Shown here piece after piece: positions 50,642 through 59,385 of a stretch of 64,000 nt of DNA. The DNA comes from CADEEN01 sp963751775. GTDB taxonomy: Bacteria; Pseudomonadota; Gammaproteobacteria; Burkholderiales; Burkholderiaceae_C. The stretch lies in assembly GCA_963751775.1 (NCBI GenBank), contig CAVVVW010000006.1:77976-141975 (forward strand). Reading direction: 5' to 3'. The translations under genes and the position numbers were made by a program. Every line of letters starts with the position of its first letter. Position 1 is the first letter of the stretch. The notes beneath the pieces are model-generated. The model was given only the letters and a program-made list of their open reading frames with translations. It did not search any database and was not told the origin of the DNA.

Positions 50642-51815
50642 CTATCGAGCGATCGCCGACTCGTAGGCTGCGAGCACGGTATCGTCGCCGTAGTGTTCCC
50701 GCATGAATGCGCGACAACGGCTGCCGATGGCCAACCACTTGGACTCGTCGGTCGCGATGTCATTGACCGCAACGGCCATCTCATCGAGGTCGAGTACCGC
50801 GCTGCCGAGCCCAAGCCGCCTGACGATTCCGTCGGGATCGAAGAACGTGACAAGCGGCGCCCCTCGCTGCCACGCTTGCAAGAAGGAATTGGGAAAGCCT
50901 TCGGACTCAGAGGTGTTGACGAAGACCTTCGCCCGGTCGTAATACTGGTTCACGTCACGGTAGGGCACACGGCCGTGGAACGTGACGTTGGGAAGCGCCT
51001 TCGCTGCCTCGCGTACACCTTCATACAGCGCCTCATGGCCAGGCTTGTCGCCCCCGATGATGTGAAAACGCAGCTGAGGAAGGCGCCGCGCAAGGTCAAC
51101 AACCAACTCCGGCCGCTTGAACGGCGCGAAGATTGTTGACCCATAGGACATCGATGTCTCGATCGGAAAACGCAATGTCGCGGTCCGCCGGCTCCACGAG
51201 CATTCCGGCAATGCGGCTCTTCACACCAAAGTTCTTCTGCATCGCTGCCGCTTGCTGTTCACTTTGGGCCAGTACGGCGTCCATGCGCCGTATTCCGTAC
51301 GCAAACAGTTTGCGGTCATGCCAGCTACCGACGAGCGTATGGTTCAACTCGCAGTCTTGGTCGTGGGCGATCCGGAATACCGCGCGACGGCCATGGCTGC
51401 GGGCAAACAAGGCGACCAGCCCGACCTGCATGCTCGCCGTACTCACGTAATAGACATCCGCGTCCGCGCGTTTCATTGCGGTCCACAACTTGATGTGGCG
51501 GGGAAGCAGCCGGACGACGGGTATGCCGCCGCTCAGCGCAGAGGCACGATGCGTGGCGATCCCATCAAAGCGTTGCCCGTCAGGCTGGCCATAGTCGGCG
51601 ACAACCATGCAGACGTCATAGCCCCGTGCCGCCAATGCGCGGGCGAGCAAGGTGTGCTGAACCTGCTCGCCGCCATTGCCATGATGCGCATGCTCTTTCG
51701 AGAGCATCGGAAGGTTGTCCAGCCCGACGAAACAGACTTTAGGCTTGGTGGATGAGGCCGCGAGCCCCGTCACGTTGGGGCCAATCGAGAGGCGGTCTTG
51801 TGTCAACTCATGCAT
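50642..51815 (-). CDS. GT4-family glycosyltransferase with Q-variant donor motif (frameshifted)
   Basis: A glycosyltransferase of about 390 residues. The N-terminal domain (KPKVCFVGLDNLPMLSKEHAHHGNGGEQVQHTLLARALAARGYDV) is in one frame up to AFSDRDIDVLWVNNLRA. After an indel near 51130 the donor domain continues with FKRPELVVDLARRLPQLRFHIIGGDKPGH and the motif ESEGFPNSFLQAWQRGAPLVTFFDP. The EX7E second acid is glutamine, as in the 46497-47639 enzyme. It is the first transferase after the epsE-epsF-epsG export genes on the minus strand. Confidence 0.83.
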
Positions 51816-51863
51816 GAGACAGTGGGGTTCCTTGGCTGCAACCGCGACCGAGCGAGAAGCCAG

Positions 51864-52778
51864 TCAAAACTCATTCATCACCACGCCGGCCATCCGGGCG
51901 GTACTTGTCGATAACGCCGCCACGAGCTGCTGCAGTTCCGCGACGCGTGACTCGTTCTTGCGCGCTACCACCAACGCTGCGCCGCAGCGCGCTGCGATGA
52001 CTTGCGCATCGACGCCGTACATGGCAGCAGGGGTGTCCACGATCACATAATCGAATTTCGACGTCATTTCGCGCAGCAGTGCGCCGAAGGAGGGGCGTTC
52101 GATCAATTCGAGCGGATTGGGTGGCGTGATGCCCCCGGGCATGACGAACAAGCTCGGCATGTCGGGCACCTGTTGAATCACCTGCGAGTCGATATGCCCG
52201 GCCAGCAGGCTGGACAAACCCGCGTCGTTGCTCAGGTTGAATACTTCGTGCAGGCGAGGGCCTCGCAGATCGGCGTCGACGAGCAAGGTGCGCCCACCGA
52301 TCTGCGCAAACGAGACGGCGAGGTTGGCGGAGAAGAAGGTCTTGCCGTCCCTGGTGGCGGGGCTGACGACGGCGATCGCCCGCCGCTGCTGGCCTTCCAC
52401 GAACACCCTGGCCATGACTTCGCTGCGGATGGCGCGAAACGCCTCTGCCTGCATGGCAAAGGGCTGATTCAGCGCCACCAGTTCAGGGCTGACCCTGCGG
52501 CGCTCCATGCTGGCGTAGGGGTAGCCAAACTGCTCCGCCAGCGCTTGCAGCACGTCGTCCTGCGATGCCAACCCCTGCGCGACCGCCGCATCGCCGAAGC
52601 GGATGCGCTTCTCGCGCGCATGGTTCAGGATCTCGTCGACCTGCAAATCGCTGAGACCCAGCTTCTTGCTGAGAATTTCGCCGATCAAGCGATCGGGATT
52701 CAGCGTCTCATCCGCAGCCGGCGATCCCCTCGATGCGGCCGTCAGGTCCTGCACCTTCGAACTATTGAACCGTGCCAT
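51864..52778 (-). CDS. epsG: EpsG-type tyrosine autokinase (BY-kinase) with N-terminal MshEN-like domain
   Basis: An intact 304-residue cytoplasmic bacterial tyrosine kinase that controls polymer chain length with EpsF. The Walker A region is AIAVVSPATRDGKTFFSANLAVSF, Walker A' is TLLVDADLRGPRL, and Walker B is YVIVDTPAAMYG. The N-terminal region (about residues 25-95) has LIGEILSKKLGLSDLQVDEIL and RFGDAAVAQGLASQDDVLQA(LAEQ), which fits the RLGxxLVxxG-x6-LxxxLxxQ pattern of MshEN domains. There is no tyrosine-rich tail at the C-terminus. The ATG at 52778 follows an AGGGAG site and overlaps the epsF stop (TGATG). Confidence 0.9.
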   Translation of the reverse strand: MARFNSSKVQDLTAASRGSPAADETLNPDRLIGEILSKKLGLSDLQVDEILNHAREKRIRFGDAAVAQGLASQDDVLQALAEQFGYPYASMERRRVSPELVALNQPFAMQAEAFRAIRSEVMARVFVEGQQRRAIAVVSPATRDGKTFFSANLAVSFAQIGGRTLLVDADLRGPRLHEVFNLSNDAGLSSLLAGHIDSQVIQQVPDMPSLFVMPGGITPPNPLELIERPSFGALLREMTSKFDYVIVDTPAAMYGVDAQVIAARCGAALVVARKNESRVAELQQLVAALSTSTARMAGVVMNEF

Positions 52779-54221
52779 CACACTCCCTTGCGCGGTGCTG
52801 GCAATCGTTGCAGCATCGCCTGCGAAGAAACAAGTGGAATGCGGCGCATTGCAAACCTTCCCTGGCCGCCCGGTGCGGGCAGGACGCCGAGAAGCGGCAA
52901 GCCCAACCAACTCCGACACCTCGCCGACGGTATGCACCCGGCGGTCCACCACCTCCAGCAGAATCACCGCAGCAATTCCGAGCGCCAGCCCGAATACGAT
53001 CGACAGCAGGATGTTGCGCACGACTTTCGGCGATGAAGGCAGCATCGGTGGCACGGCCTGCGCGAGCACGTAGGCGTTGCTCTGTGTCGTCTGGCTTTCC
53101 AGGCTCGACTGATTCAATCGTGCGAGCACCGCGTCGTAGGCGCGCTGGGCGTTCTCGAGGTCTCGGATCAGCACGGCGCCTTCTTCGCGCGCCGCCCGCA
53201 TCTTGAGCACTCGCGCACGCTGCGCTTCCAGTGCGCCACGGATCTCGGCCTCGCGCTGCCGATTGATCGTGTTGGTGACGACCAGGCTGCCGGTGACGCG
53301 CCTTGTCTCGGCGTCGAGCCGCGCTCGCAACGATGCGAGGCTCGCCTTCGCTTCGATGATTTGCGGATGGTTGTCGCCCAGGCGCGAAGCTGAGTTCCTG
53401 CAGGTGCGCTTCCGCACGCGTGATGTCGCTACGCAGACCCGAGAGCACGGGGTTGTTGACCACCTCCTGGAGCCGGTCAGCGGCACCGCCCTGGGCCTGC
53501 GTTTGCCGGCTGCTCGAATCGGACGTGGCCGCCTGAATCGCGACGAGCTGCGCCGACAAGCTCGTTCAGGCGCGCCGACTCAACATCCAATTGCCCTTCC
53601 GACGCGATGATGACACCCCTCTCGCGCTGATAGGCCGACAGCTTCGCCTGCGCCTGTTCCACGTTCGCGCGCAACTCCTTGCCACGCGTATCGAAGAAGG
53701 CCGAATACTGCTTTGCCGGATCGACCCTCAGTTCGAGGCTGACATTCATGTACGCCTCGACGAACGCGTTGGCCACCCTGGCCGCCTGCACCGGGTCCGG
53801 TGCCTTGAAGCTCACACTGATTACGTTGGATTCGCGCGACGGCTTGACATCCAGCAGAGAGTTGAATCGCCTCCAACAGCCAGGCCTCAAAGCTGCCTTG
53901 ACCATCGGTGGCCTTCAACCACTTCTCGCGCGCCTTCGGGTCGTCGGCAAGCCCGAGCTTGCGTACCACGTGTTGCGCGACACGGTCGCTATTGAGCACA
54001 TCGACCTGTGTCGCCATGAAGACAGGCGATGGGTTGCCCGAGTACATCGCCGCAGCCACCGGGTCCGGCCGGGTCTGGTCGACAACGATCGTCGCTGTCG
54101 CGGTGTACTGCCGGGTCTGAAACAGGCTGAGGCCGACCGCCGTGCCGACCGTCAGCACAAAAATAGTCACTGCCACCCACCACCGGGCTCGCAGGATCGA
54201 CAAGAACTGATTCAGATTCAT
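52777..54221 (-). CDS. epsF: EpsF-type chain length determinant (polysaccharide co-polymerase, frameshifted)
   Basis: An inner-membrane Wzz/PCP-2-type protein of about 480 residues. The start MNLNQFLSILRARWWVAVTIFVLTVGTAVGLSLF has the first transmembrane helix. The Wzz domain includes YTATATIVVDQTRPDPVAAAMYSG and NVISVSFKAPDPVQAARVANAFVEAYMN. A long coiled-coil segment (ESARLNELV, EAHLQELSF, EIRGALEAQRARVLKMRAARE) and the second membrane helix VVRNILLSIVFGLALGIAAVILLEVVDRRVHTVGEV follow. Indels lie near 53870, 53555, 53395 and 52905. It partners the EpsG kinase and the EpsE outer-membrane exporter. Confidence 0.88.
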
Positions 54222-54232
54222 CGCATACCCTG

Positions 54233-55048
54233 TCAGAACATGCTCTCTCGAATGAAAACCACGTCGCCCTCTCGCAGTTGGTCTTGCAGGTCAGGGGTGA
54301 GTTCCTGAGCCACGCCGTCGGGGCCCTTGCGGATCACGCGAATGCCCCGCTGGGTGCCCCGCTGAGTCAGCCCGCCACCGGCAGCGAGGGCCTGCAGCAC
54401 CGTCATGCCACGCTCCAGGCGCAGGGCGCCAGGCCTTTGTGCCTCGCCATAGATGTAGATCTGCGGCGCGCGATCGACATACACGACGTCGTTGTTCTGG
54501 ATCAGGATGTCTTGTGCGTCGTTTGCGCCACGAAAGAGCGTTCGGAAGTCGATCTGCACCCGCAGCGGCTTGCCATCGCGGATCCCGACCACGGTCAACA
54601 TGTCGCTGCCGTCCGGCGCTACGCCACCTGCCATCGCCATCAGGTCGGACAGACGCGTGTTGGCCAGCTCGAGCGTGTAGCGGCCCGGCCGCACGGCGTG
54701 GCCGAGTACCGACGCCTGGCTGCCGCGAAGCTGCGTGACGAGGATCGACACCTGCGGTTGCTTCAGGAACTTGCCGGTCAGCAAGCCGTCGGCGAGCAGC
54801 TTCTCGGCTTGACTGATGGTCAAGCCGCCCAACGTCACCGTACCCAGCAGGGGGTAGCTCACCACGCCGGATTCCGGAATGCGGCTCTCCAGCGAAAGCT
54901 CCGGGCTCTGGAATACCGTCACCCGGATGACGTCGCCGGCAGCGAGGACATAGTCTGTCTTTGGTGCGGGTGCCTGCGCGCGCACCACGCCCGCAAGTAC
55001 AAGGAAGACAAGCAGGAACAAACTCCGTAACAACAGGACCCTCATCAC
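54233..55048 (-). CDS. epsE: EpsE-type polysaccharide export protein (Wza-like)
   Basis: An intact 271-residue outer-membrane exporter. A signal peptide (LLLRSLFLLVFLVLAGVVRA) is followed by the polysaccharide export domain TDYVLAAGDVIRVTVFQSPELSLESRIPESGVVSYPLLGTV. Two SLBB-like beta-grasp repeats follow (ASVLGHAVRPGRYTLELANTRLSDLMAMAGG; IYIYGEAQRPGALRLERGMTVLQALAAGGG). It lacks a clear lipobox. It leads the minus-strand epsE-epsF-epsG export and assembly block, with the start 12 bases before epsF. Confidence 0.93.
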   Translation of the reverse strand: MMRVLLLRSLFLLVFLVLAGVVRAQAPAPKTDYVLAAGDVIRVTVFQSPELSLESRIPESGVVSYPLLGTVTLGGLTISQAEKLLADGLLTGKFLKQPQVSILVTQLRGSQASVLGHAVRPGRYTLELANTRLSDLMAMAGGVAPDGSDMLTVVGIRDGKPLRVQIDFRTLFRGANDAQDILIQNNDVVYVDRAPQIYIYGEAQRPGALRLERGMTVLQALAAGGGLTQRGTQRGIRVIRKGPDGVAQELTPDLQDQLREGDVVFIRESMF

Positions 55049-55088
55049 TCATTCCTCGCGTGTCTCAGCGGTAGCATCAAATTTGAAG

Positions 55089-55105
55089 CGATGTCACAGA
55101 CATCG
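55089..55105. promoter_or_regulatory. palindromic operator candidate upstream of epsE
   Basis: CGATGTC-ACA-GACATCG is a perfect 7-3-7 inverted repeat located 41-57 bases upstream of the epsE start. Its position over the expected core promoter and its symmetry suggest binding of a dimeric regulator. The regulator is unknown. Confidence 0.5.
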
Positions 55106-55209
55106 TCGGTAGCGACGGCGTCGCAAGGCGATGGGCCGAATTGTCGGTCGGCGTACCGTATCGGGATCTGCGGCGCCAGCCGGAGTTCCAATGCCAAAGT
55201 CTACCGCCC

Positions 55210-55230
55210 GGTTGGCATGTCGCGCCAACC
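55210..55230. promoter_or_regulatory. inverted repeat GGTTGGC-N7-GCCAACC
   Basis: A perfect seven-base inverted repeat with a seven-base spacer lies in the middle of the epsE/lipoprotein intergenic region, about 160 bases from epsE and 165 from the lipoprotein start. It may be a distal regulator site or form an RNA hairpin. Confidence 0.4.
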
Positions 55231-55261
55231 CCAAGTCGCGGGACCAGCCCAATCGTAGGCA

Positions 55262-55320
55262 TTGACCACCGAGACGGGGTGGGCAGCGGCCAGGTTCTTT
55301 GCCCTACACTTGTTCCAGAT
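55262..55320 (+). promoter_or_regulatory. conserved leader element, copy 1
   Basis: TTGACCACCGAGACGGGGTG and the following TTCTTTGCCCTACACTTG recur upstream of all three lipoprotein genes. The first part can fold as CCACC-N7-GGTGG (55266-55282). The function could be promoter, attenuator or RNA-binding site. It is an inference from conservation in non-coding sequence. Confidence 0.5.
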
Positions 55321-55395
55321 CACACACCCGCCAGATTGCGCCGGTCAGGTCAGATCGCGCACATCAGAATTGGCCCTGTCTTGTTTGGAGATTCC

Positions 55396-57774
55396 ATGAA
55401 CTTTCGCTCCCTGCTCGCCAAGACCGGCAGCATTTGTATGGTGCTCTTCTTGGCCGCTTGCGGCGGCGGGAGCGATTCACCGCCACCGCCAGCAGACGTA
55501 CACGATCGGCGGCACGGTGACGGGCTTGGCCGCGGGCCAGCAGGTCACGCTGCTCAACAACGGCGGCAATGCGAAGGTCGTGGCTGCCAACGGTGCCTAC
55601 ACGTTCACGACGGCCGTCGCGGCCAATGGCAACTATGCCGTCACCGTGGGCACGCAGCCCACCGGGCAGACCTGCTCGGTCGCCAACGGCTCGGGCGCAG
55701 GCGTCACCGCCAACGTCACCAACGCCAACGTCACCTGCTCGTCGATCACCTTCACCATCGGTGGCACGGTCACCGGCCTGGGTGCGGGTGAACAGGTCAC
55801 GCTCAACAACAACGGTGCCGATGCGACGTCGTTGCTGTCGATGGTGCCTACACCTTCGCGACGCCAGTACCTTTCAACGGCGACTATGCAGTCACCGTGG
55901 GTACCCAGCCCGCCGGCAAGACCTGCTCGGTCGCCAACGGCACGGGCGCAGGCGTCACTGCCAATGTCAGCAACGCCAATATCACCTGCTCGGCGATCAC
56001 CTTCACCATCGGTGGCACGGTCACGGGCCTGGCCGCGGGTGAACAGGTCACGCTGCAACAACAACGGCGGCGATGCGACGGTCGTTAGTGCCAATGGCGC
56101 CTACACCTTCACGACGCCCGTGCCGTTCAATGGCAACTATGCCGTCACCGTGGGCACCCAGCCCACCGGGCAGACCTGCTCGGTCGCCAACGGCACGGGC
56201 GCAGGCGTCACCGCCAACGTCACCAACGCCAACATCACTTGCTCGGACGATCACCTTCACCATCGGTGGCACGGTCTCGGGCCTGGCTGCCGGCCAGCAG
56301 GTCACGCTGCTCAACAACGGCGGCGATGCGAAGATCGTCAGTGCCAATGGCGCCTACACGTTCACGACGCCCGTGCCGTTCAACGGCAACTATGCCGTCA
56401 CCGTGGGCACGCAGCCCACCGGGCAGACCTGTACGGTTGTCCAACGGCACGGGCAGCGTCACCGCCAACGTCACCAACGCCAACATCACGTGCTCGACGA
56501 ATACGTTCACCATCGGGGGCACGATCTCCGGCCTGGTATCGACCCAGCAGGTGACACTCAACAACAACGGCGGCAATCCGTTGACCGTCACGGTCGCCGA
56601 CGGCGGCAACTTCACATTTACCACCCCGATTGCGTACAACACCGGCTATGCCGTCACCGTGGGCACACAGCCCACTGCGGAGTTCTGCCGAATCACCAAC
56701 GGCACGGGCACCAACGTCACGGCCAACGTGACCACCGTGAGCGTCAGTTGCCGGCCGGCGACTGCCTACGTCGCGAACTCGGCGGACGGGACTGTTTCGC
56801 AGTACACGATCGGCGTCGATGACGGTGCGTTGACTTCGCTGGGTGCTGCAGTCGCTGCAGGGACCACCCCGCGCGCCGTTGCCGTCGATCCCACGGGCCG
56901 ATATGCGTATGTTGCCAACTACGGCGGCGCCACGATCTCGCAGTACACGATTGGCGCGAACGGCTCACTCACCGCAATGACCACCGCGACCGTCGCGACA
57001 GAAGTCCAGCCCTGGGGCCTCGCCGTCCATCCGTCGGGACAGTACGTCTACGTAACGAACCGGGGATTCCAACACCGTGTCGCAGTTCATGTCGGCGCGG
57101 GCGGCGAACTCACCCCGATGACCCCCGCCGCAACTGTGCCGACCGGGACTGAACCCTTCGGTATCACGATTTCTCCGGATGGCCAGCATGCCTACGTCGC
57201 GAACTTCGGCAACGGCGCGGTCTTCGGAACCAGCATTTCGCAGTACAACATCGGGGTGATGGCGCGCTCACCGCCATGACGGTACCGACCGTCGCAACAG
57301 GCAATGGCCCGACCTCTGTGTCCATTGCGGGTTCGTACGCGTACGTGCCCAACTACTTCGACAGTACGGTTTCGCAGTTCACGATTGGGGGTGGCGGCGA
57401 ACTCACCTTGTCCGCCACGCCAGCCATCGTCACGAAGCAACAGCCCTTGGCCCGTCAGCATCACACCCAACGGCCAATATGCCTACTGGAGCAACGAGTT
57501 CTGAGACACGATTTCGCAGTGCACCATCGGAGCAGCTTGGCGTGCTTGACTGCAGCGCAGGCACTGTCGGTACGGGCAAGAGAGCCACAGTACATTGCCA
57601 TCGACCCGTCAGGGCGCTTTGCTTACGTGGTGAACAACGGCAACGCTGGTACTCCGAGCGCCACCGTTTCGCAGTACACCATCGACGCGGTGACTGGATT
57701 GCTCAGCCCCGATCAGCGGCGCAGCGACGGCGGCGACAGGAAACGCGCCCTACGCCATCACCACGACACGTTGA
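55396..57774 (+). CDS. modular surface lipoprotein with YVTN-like beta-propeller (frameshifted)
   Basis: A secreted lipoprotein of about 790 residues. The signal MNFRSLLAKTGSICMVLFLAACGGGS has a clear lipobox LAAC. It is followed by five tandem modules of about 80-84 residues of the pattern TFTIGGTVTGLAAGQQVTLxNNG ... ANGAYTFTTPVPFNGNYAVTVGTQPTGQTC ... GVTANVTNANITCS, with two conserved cysteines probably forming a disulfide. The C-terminal part (from about 56758) has repeated YVTN-type propeller blades: AVDPTGRYAYVANYGGATISQYTIG, AVHPSGQYVYVTNRG, TISPDGQHAYVANFG. Indels lie near 55490, 55835, 56060, 56245, 56440, 57065, 57255 and several after 57450. The likely role is adhesion or matrix binding. 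It ends GNAPYAITTTR at 57774. Confidence 0.78.
55505..56757 (+). repeat. five tandem ~250-bp repeats encoding two-cysteine modules
   Basis: Units begin near 55505, 55745, 55997, 56245 and 56500 and share long identical stretches such as GTCACCGTGGGCACGCAGCC. Each encodes a beta-rich module with conserved GQTC and NITCS cysteines. The same module family occurs in the next two genes. Confidence 0.85.
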
Positions 57775-57783
57775 CACCGGGGT

Positions 57784-57821
57784 CCGGTGGCGCGCCTCTC
57801 GCTCGAGAGGCACGCCACCGG
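57784..57821. terminator. strong stem-loop after the first lipoprotein gene
   Basis: CCGGTGGCG pairs with CGCCACCGG (9 bp) and, inside, CCTCTCG pairs with CGAGAGG (7 bp) around a two-base loop, with a two-base mismatch bulge on each side. It starts 10 bases after the stop. There is no T-run, so it may be a Rho-associated or RNA-stabilising hairpin and not a classic intrinsic terminator. Confidence 0.6.
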
Positions 57822-58000
57822 CGTTGGATTGAACATGGCTCGTCTGGCGCCTCGCGAGGCTCGTCGATGTTGATCGTTGCCGGGTTCGGCGGCGGGCACG
57901 TCCAGACCTGCCGATTGCCCGAGTCGTTGCTTTCGACGGCGGCGCAGAAGCTGCGGCTGGGGTACAGCGCAGAAGTTTGGGTTTCGCCACGAGTAGACGC

Positions 58001-58071
58001 TAACCACCGAGATGTGGTGGGCCGTGCCTGGCGCTTTCCTCCTTTGCTTTGCCGCAGGTCACGTTCACATC
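58001..58071 (+). promoter_or_regulatory. conserved leader element, copy 2
   Basis: This copy reads TAACCACCGAGATGTGGTGG, then TTTGCCGCAGGTCACGTTCA. The CCACC/GGTGG stem is kept while the loop differs from copies 1 and 3, which supports selection for a hairpin or symmetric site. It lies 45 bases before the second lipoprotein start. Confidence 0.5.
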
Positions 58072-58115
58072 AGGTAGACGTCCAGCACAATGGCATTGCC
58101 AGCTTTGGATAAGCC

Positions 58116-59252
58116 ATGCCCCTGCTCTCCCGCATTGCCCGAATGGGCGGTGCCTGCCTGATCTTCTTGCTGGCCGCTTGTGGCGGCGGGTCGGCATCGG
58201 ACCACCCGCCCTGGTACTCGATCGGTGGTGCGGTGACGGGGTTGACTGCGGGCACGCAACTCGTCCTGAACAACAATGGCAACGATTCATTGACGGTGAG
58301 TGCCGACGGCGCGTTCACTTTCGGCAAGTTGGTCTTTCTCGATGAGCGCTACGCGGTCACGATCGCCACGCCACCCAAGGGCCAGACCTGCACCGTTGTC
58401 GATGGCTCGGGTTCCGGCGTCGTGGCCGACATCACGAGCGTCGCCATCGTCTGCTCGACGAACGCTTACAACGTCGGCGTTACGGTTTCCGGCCTGGCCG
58501 CGGGCGAACAGGTCACGCTCAACAACAACAACGATGTCGCCAATCCGCTGACCGTCACCTTTGCCGAACAAGGCACCTTGCGTAACTTCACGACGAAGGT
58601 GGCCTACGACTCCGCATACGCCGTTACGGTGGCCACACAGCCCCACGCCGGCAAGACTTGCACGGTCACCAATGGCGCGGGTTCCGGCGTCGTGGCGGAT
58701 GTCACCAGCGTGGCGGTGACCTGCTCGACGAACACATACAGCGTCGGCGGCACGGTTTCAGGCCTGGCTGCGGGCAACCAGGTGACGCTGACCAACAACG
58801 GGGCCGACGCGCTGACGGTGCGTGCCGATGGCGCGTTCTCCTTTGCCACCCCCGTGGCCTACAACAGCAGCTTCAACGTCACCGTGGGCACACAGCCGAT
58901 CGGTCAGACCTGCACCGTCTCCAACGGCTCGGGTTCCGGGGTCACGGCCAACATCACGAACGTCACGGTGCGCTGCTCGACGATCACGTTCACCATCGGC
59001 GTCACTGTCTCGGGACTGTCCAAGGGCAAGCAGGTCACACTCATCAACAACGGCGCCGATCCACTGACTGTCCTCGCTACGCAAAACGGCACCCTGCGCA
59101 CCTTCAGCACGCCCGTGACCTTTGGCGGTAGTTATCATGTCACCGTGGGCACCCAGCCCGGTGGTCAGACGTGCATCGTCTCCAACGGCGCGGGTTCTGG
59201 GGTCACAGCCAACATCACGAACGTCACTGTCTTCTGCTCGAGTCGTCGCTAA
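58116..59252 (+). CDS. modular two-cysteine-repeat lipoprotein
   Basis: An intact 378-residue lipoprotein. The signal MPLLSRIARMGGACLIFLLAACGGGS has the lipobox LAAC. Four tandem modules follow: WYSIGGAVTGLTAGTQLVL, AYNVGVTVSGLAAGEQVTL, TYSVGGTVSGLAAGNQVTL and TFTIGVTVSGLSKGKQVTL. Each ends in a pair of cysteines (GQTCTV ... VTVRCS). There is no additional domain. It is a shorter paralogue of the next gene, whose first modules are nearly identical, so the pair arose by recent tandem duplication. Probable surface or periplasmic location; ligand unknown. Confidence 0.85.
   Translation: MPLLSRIARMGGACLIFLLAACGGGSASDHPPWYSIGGAVTGLTAGTQLVLNNNGNDSLTVSADGAFTFGKLVFLDERYAVTIATPPKGQTCTVVDGSGSGVVADITSVAIVCSTNAYNVGVTVSGLAAGEQVTLNNNNDVANPLTVTFAEQGTLRNFTTKVAYDSAYAVTVATQPHAGKTCTVTNGAGSGVVADVTSVAVTCSTNTYSVGGTVSGLAAGNQVTLTNNGADALTVRADGAFSFATPVAYNSSFNVTVGTQPIGQTCTVSNGSGSGVTANITNVTVRCSTITFTIGVTVSGLSKGKQVTLINNGADPLTVLATQNGTLRTFSTPVTFGGSYHVTVGTQPGGQTCIVSNGAGSGVTANITNVTVFCSSRR
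58215..59245 (+). repeat. four tandem repeats encoding two-cysteine modules
   Basis: Four units of about 250-265 bp encode the same module family as in the flanking genes. The second and fourth units carry the longer variant with TFAEQGTLRNF- or ATQNGTLRTF-type insertions before the second half. Confidence 0.8.
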
Positions 59253-59270
59253 CGACGGCGTCGCTAGGCA

Positions 59271-59340
59271 TTGACCACCGAGACGGGGTGGGCCGTGGCC
59301 CGATTCTTTGCCTACACTTTGCCGCAGATCATATTCACGT
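59271..59340 (+). promoter_or_regulatory. conserved leader element, copy 3
   Basis: TTGACCACCGAGACGGGGTG is identical to copy 1, followed by GGCCCGATTCTTTGCCTACA and a tail shared with copy 2. It lies 46 bases before the third lipoprotein start and 18 bases after the second gene ends. Confidence 0.5.
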
Positions 59341-59385
59341 AAGACCGACGCCCCGCAAAATGGCATTGGATACCCTGGAAATGCC

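Larger units (their letters stand above)
55049..55395. other. divergent intergenic region between epsE and the first modular lipoprotein
   Basis: This 347-base non-coding region must contain the promoter of the epsE-led block and that of the lipoprotein gene. It holds a 17-base palindrome (55089-55105), a 7-7-7 inverted repeat (55210-55230) and one copy of the leader element shared by all three lipoprotein genes (55262-55320). I see no clear sigma-70 or sigma-54 promoter at standard spacing. Confidence 0.55.
57775..58115. other. intergenic region between first and second modular lipoproteins
   Basis: This 341-base gap contains a long hairpin (57784-57821) soon after the first lipoprotein stop and the second copy of the conserved leader (58001-58071). 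No additional gene is supported; the sequence between shows only short overlapping frames without family resemblance. Confidence 0.55.

Noticed and set aside
59296..59312. possible sigma-54 promoter (TGGCCC ... TTGCC) in the third leader copy
   Set aside because: The GG and GC elements are separated by 11 bases where 10 are required; copy 1 has the same wrong spacing and copy 2 lacks the pattern.
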